This document shows, in pieces, positions 61,941 through 64,000 of a DNA stretch of 64,000 nt (within the stretch, counting starts at the first letter, position 1; every line of letters starts with the position of its first letter). Origin of the DNA: [Clostridium] asparagiforme DSM 15981 (lineage in GTDB: Bacteria; Bacillota; Clostridia; Lachnospirales; Lachnospiraceae); the NCBI GenBank assembly GCA_025149125.1, contig CP102272.1, positions 3,038,001-3,102,000 on the forward strand, written 5' to 3'. The position numbers and the translations under genes were made by a program. Under the pieces are notes generated by a model, which ran no database searches, was not told the origin of the DNA, and saw only the letters and a list, made by a program, of their open reading frames with translations.

Positions 61941-63977
61941 ATGTTTAATGGAAGAATGCTGAACATTATCCGTTACCTCAAATCCCACGGCCAGTCCTCC
62001 TACAAGGAGGTGGCAAGGGATTTGAACGTCTCCGAGCGGAGCGTGCGCTACGATGTGGACCGCATCAACGATATTCTGTCCCTGGAACGCCTGCCGGAGA
62101 TCGAAAAGCATTCCAAGGGCGTGCTCGTTTACCCGGAGCACCTGGATCTTAAGGGGATGGAGGATGGAAACGAGGTCATATACACCGGTAAGGAGCGCAT
62201 GTCCATCCTGCTTCTGATCCTGATGATCCGCAATGAGGACCTGAAAATCAACCAGCTGAGCGAGCAGTTTAGGGTATCCCGGTCCACGGTGAAGAACGAC
62301 ATGGCGGCCCTGGACGAGGAGCTGAAAAAGGATGGGATGGGCATCGGCTATTCCGGGCATTTCTACCTGGCCGGTCCAAAGATCAAGCGGGCCACCCTGC
62401 TGAACCAGGAGTTCCGCAAATACATCGAGTATCTGATCAACCCCTTCACCAGCTACAATTCCTACGAATTTTACTGCATTCATATCATTCACAAGGCATT
62501 TGAGGGCGTGTCCGTGGCCAATGTGGTGATGGCGGTGGACGATCTTTTGGAGGAGCTTCAGTGCACGCTGACCAGCAGCTCCTACCTGTGGTACATGTCA
62601 AACGTGGTGGTTCTGGTCTGGTATATTCTTCACGGCAAGGTCTATCCCCTGGACATCACCGTAGCCCCGGACTTCAACCGGGAAGCCTTCGGGCGATTCG
62701 GGAAGCGGCTGGAGGAGATCATCGGCCGGGAGGTCTCCGAAGAACACATCCGCATGATGGCGAAAATGTTCGATTTCACCAACAAGATCGCGGGGGGAAA
62801 TGCGGACGTGGACCCGGTGCAGGCGGAAGCGGTGACATTTTCCCTGATCTCCGCCATGTCCAAGCGGTTAAATATGCCCTTTGACAAGGACCGGACGCTG
62901 GTGGAAGGTCTGTTAAACCACATGATCCCCCTGATCCAGCGCATCAACAACCATGTGAGCATCCGGGACAATATGATCTCCCTGCTGCGGCCCCAGGACC
63001 GCCAGATGTACAACCTTATGGCGCAGGTGTGCGCGGAGACCGATATTTTAAAGGAGATCAGCAACGAGGACGAGATCGTCTACCTGACCGTATGCTTCAT
63101 GGCCAGCCTAAAGCGGATGAAGAGCGTGCCCTACAAGCGGGTGCTTCTGGTCTGCGGCCACGGCTACGGCACCACCACCATGCTGAAGGAGTCCCTGCTC
63201 AGCGAGTATCAGATCCATATACTGGACACCATTCCCATTTACAAGGTCTCCTCCTACCCGGACTGGGCGTCCATCGATTATGTGCTCTCCACCATCAAGC
63301 TGAACAACAGCCTGCCCAGGCCCTGTCTGGTGGTGAACCCCATCCTGCAGCCCGAGGACCGGGCCGCCATCGACCGGCTGGGCGTTCCGCGCAAGACAAT
63401 TCTATCCAGCTACTACGCCATTGAGGAAAAACTGGGGTTTCTGGACGAAGCCACCAGGGCCAGAGTATTGGATGTGATCGAGAAGGAGCTGGGATACCAG
63501 ACGGTCAAGCCCTTCACCAATCCCAAGAGCTTCAGCAGCTTTTTAAAGTACGACTGCATCCGCCTGTGCCGGGAGGAGCCGGATTGGAAAAACGCGGTTC
63601 GTTTAAGCGCGGAGCCGCTGTTAAAGCGGGGATTTATCGAGGAATGCTATGTGGAGAACATGATCGGCTTTATCGGGGAGCAGGGCTTTTACGCGGTATC
63701 GGACGACTCCTTCGCGCTGCTGCACGGAAAGGGCGTGGAGGGGATTCACCAGACCAGCTTAAGCCTGTTGATCACTGAAACACCGGTTCATTTCGGGGAA
63801 AAGAAGGTGCGGGTGATCTTCTGCCTGGCAAGCCGGGATTCCAAGGAGCACATCCCCGCGGTGGTGACCCTTATGCGCATGGTCAAGACCACGGGCCTGA
63901 TCCGGGAGCTGGAGGCGAGCCGGACCGAGGAGGAGGCGTACCAGAGCGTGTTAAACTGCGAGTTTGAGGTGTTGTAA
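61941..63977 (+). CDS. PRD-containing PTS regulator (MtlR/BglG type)
   Basis: N-terminal helix-turn-helix (residues 1-130; YKEVARDLNVSERSVRYDVDRI), two PRD domains (about 190-395), an EIIB-like domain with Cys in VCGHGYGTTTMLKESLL near 405, and an EIIA-like C-terminal domain with His in LLHGKGVEG near 598. It senses phosphorylation state and activates PTS operons. ATG 61941 follows GGGGGAGG. It most likely controls the PTS genes upstream, judging from position. 678 residues; ends with stop at 63977. Confidence 0.95.
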   Translation: MFNGRMLNIIRYLKSHGQSSYKEVARDLNVSERSVRYDVDRINDILSLERLPEIEKHSKGVLVYPEHLDLKGMEDGNEVIYTGKERMSILLLILMIRNEDLKINQLSEQFRVSRSTVKNDMAALDEELKKDGMGIGYSGHFYLAGPKIKRATLLNQEFRKYIEYLINPFTSYNSYEFYCIHIIHKAFEGVSVANVVMAVDDLLEELQCTLTSSSYLWYMSNVVVLVWYILHGKVYPLDITVAPDFNREAFGRFGKRLEEIIGREVSEEHIRMMAKMFDFTNKIAGGNADVDPVQAEAVTFSLISAMSKRLNMPFDKDRTLVEGLLNHMIPLIQRINNHVSIRDNMISLLRPQDRQMYNLMAQVCAETDILKEISNEDEIVYLTVCFMASLKRMKSVPYKRVLLVCGHGYGTTTMLKESLLSEYQIHILDTIPIYKVSSYPDWASIDYVLSTIKLNNSLPRPCLVVNPILQPEDRAAIDRLGVPRKTILSSYYAIEEKLGFLDEATRARVLDVIEKELGYQTVKPFTNPKSFSSFLKYDCIRLCREEPDWKNAVRLSAEPLLKRGFIEECYVENMIGFIGEQGFYAVSDDSFALLHGKGVEGIHQTSLSLLITETPVHFGEKKVRVIFCLASRDSKEHIPAVVTLMRMVKTTGLIRELEASRTEEEAYQSVLNCEFEVL

Positions 63978-64000
63978 ACAGGCAAAAACCGGGCGGATGC

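Overview
The window looks like a chromosomal segment from a spore-forming, Gram-positive anaerobe of the Clostridia, most likely a Lachnospiraceae of the Enterocloster/Lachnoclostridium type. The reasons are a spoIIA-sigF-spoVA sporulation block, a T-box in front of valS, a lysine riboswitch in front of dapA, Rex, split PTS genes with a PRD regulator, strong AGGAGG ribosome binding sites and a moderately high GC content. The genus is an inference from gene content. I see no prophage, insertion sequence, CRISPR array, tRNA or rRNA.

Bases 1-13,700 form a molybdenum-hydroxylase locus. It has two xanthine-dehydrogenase-family catalytic subunits (one cut by the window edge), a [2Fe-2S] subunit, and an unusual 810-residue flavoprotein in which a GltD-like Fe-S/NAD(P) oxidoreductase is inserted inside the CoxM-type FAD subunit. 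Also present are a Crp/Fnr regulator, a MobA-like cofactor nucleotidyltransferase and a histidine-phosphatase/HD fusion. Two paralogous Rossmann-TylF-type methyltransferase-like genes lie on the opposite strand on either side of the operon. A small Cys-rich protein and an unknown membrane protein sit between the two catalytic-subunit genes.

Bases 13,700-22,100 hold housekeeping genes: T-box-controlled valS, a BTAD-type regulator, an EamA transporter, folC, a 47-residue small gene and a membrane TPR protein. Bases 22,100-27,700 are the sporulation block spoIIAA-spoIIAB-sigF, then a sigma-G-like promoter, an unknown 71-residue membrane protein, spoVAA-AB-AC-AD-AE, and a stand-alone receiver protein. 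Bases 27,700-34,800 carry an XRE regulator, a class A penicillin-binding protein, a YigZ-family protein, typA and a tandem OB-fold SSB-like protein.

Bases 34,800-46,400 are biosynthetic: a CobA/BtuR-like ATPase, lysine riboswitch-dapA-dapB, a lipoprotein, purC-purF-purB, a LysR/MATE pair and purA. Bases 46,500-59,600 hold an ABC-F protein, rex, acpS-nnr-alr followed by mazF without an antitoxin gene, a CNNM/CBS membrane protein, a second MATE exporter, a YebC-family protein, a DUF2262-like protein and an RDD protein. The window ends with a fructose-family PTS operon (IIA, IIC, IIB) and its PRD-type regulator.

A dispersed intergenic repeat family (core TGTAATGGGCC ... GGGCGATTGC, unit about 40 bp) occurs at several places, including three head-to-tail units between the dapA riboswitch terminator and the dapA start.
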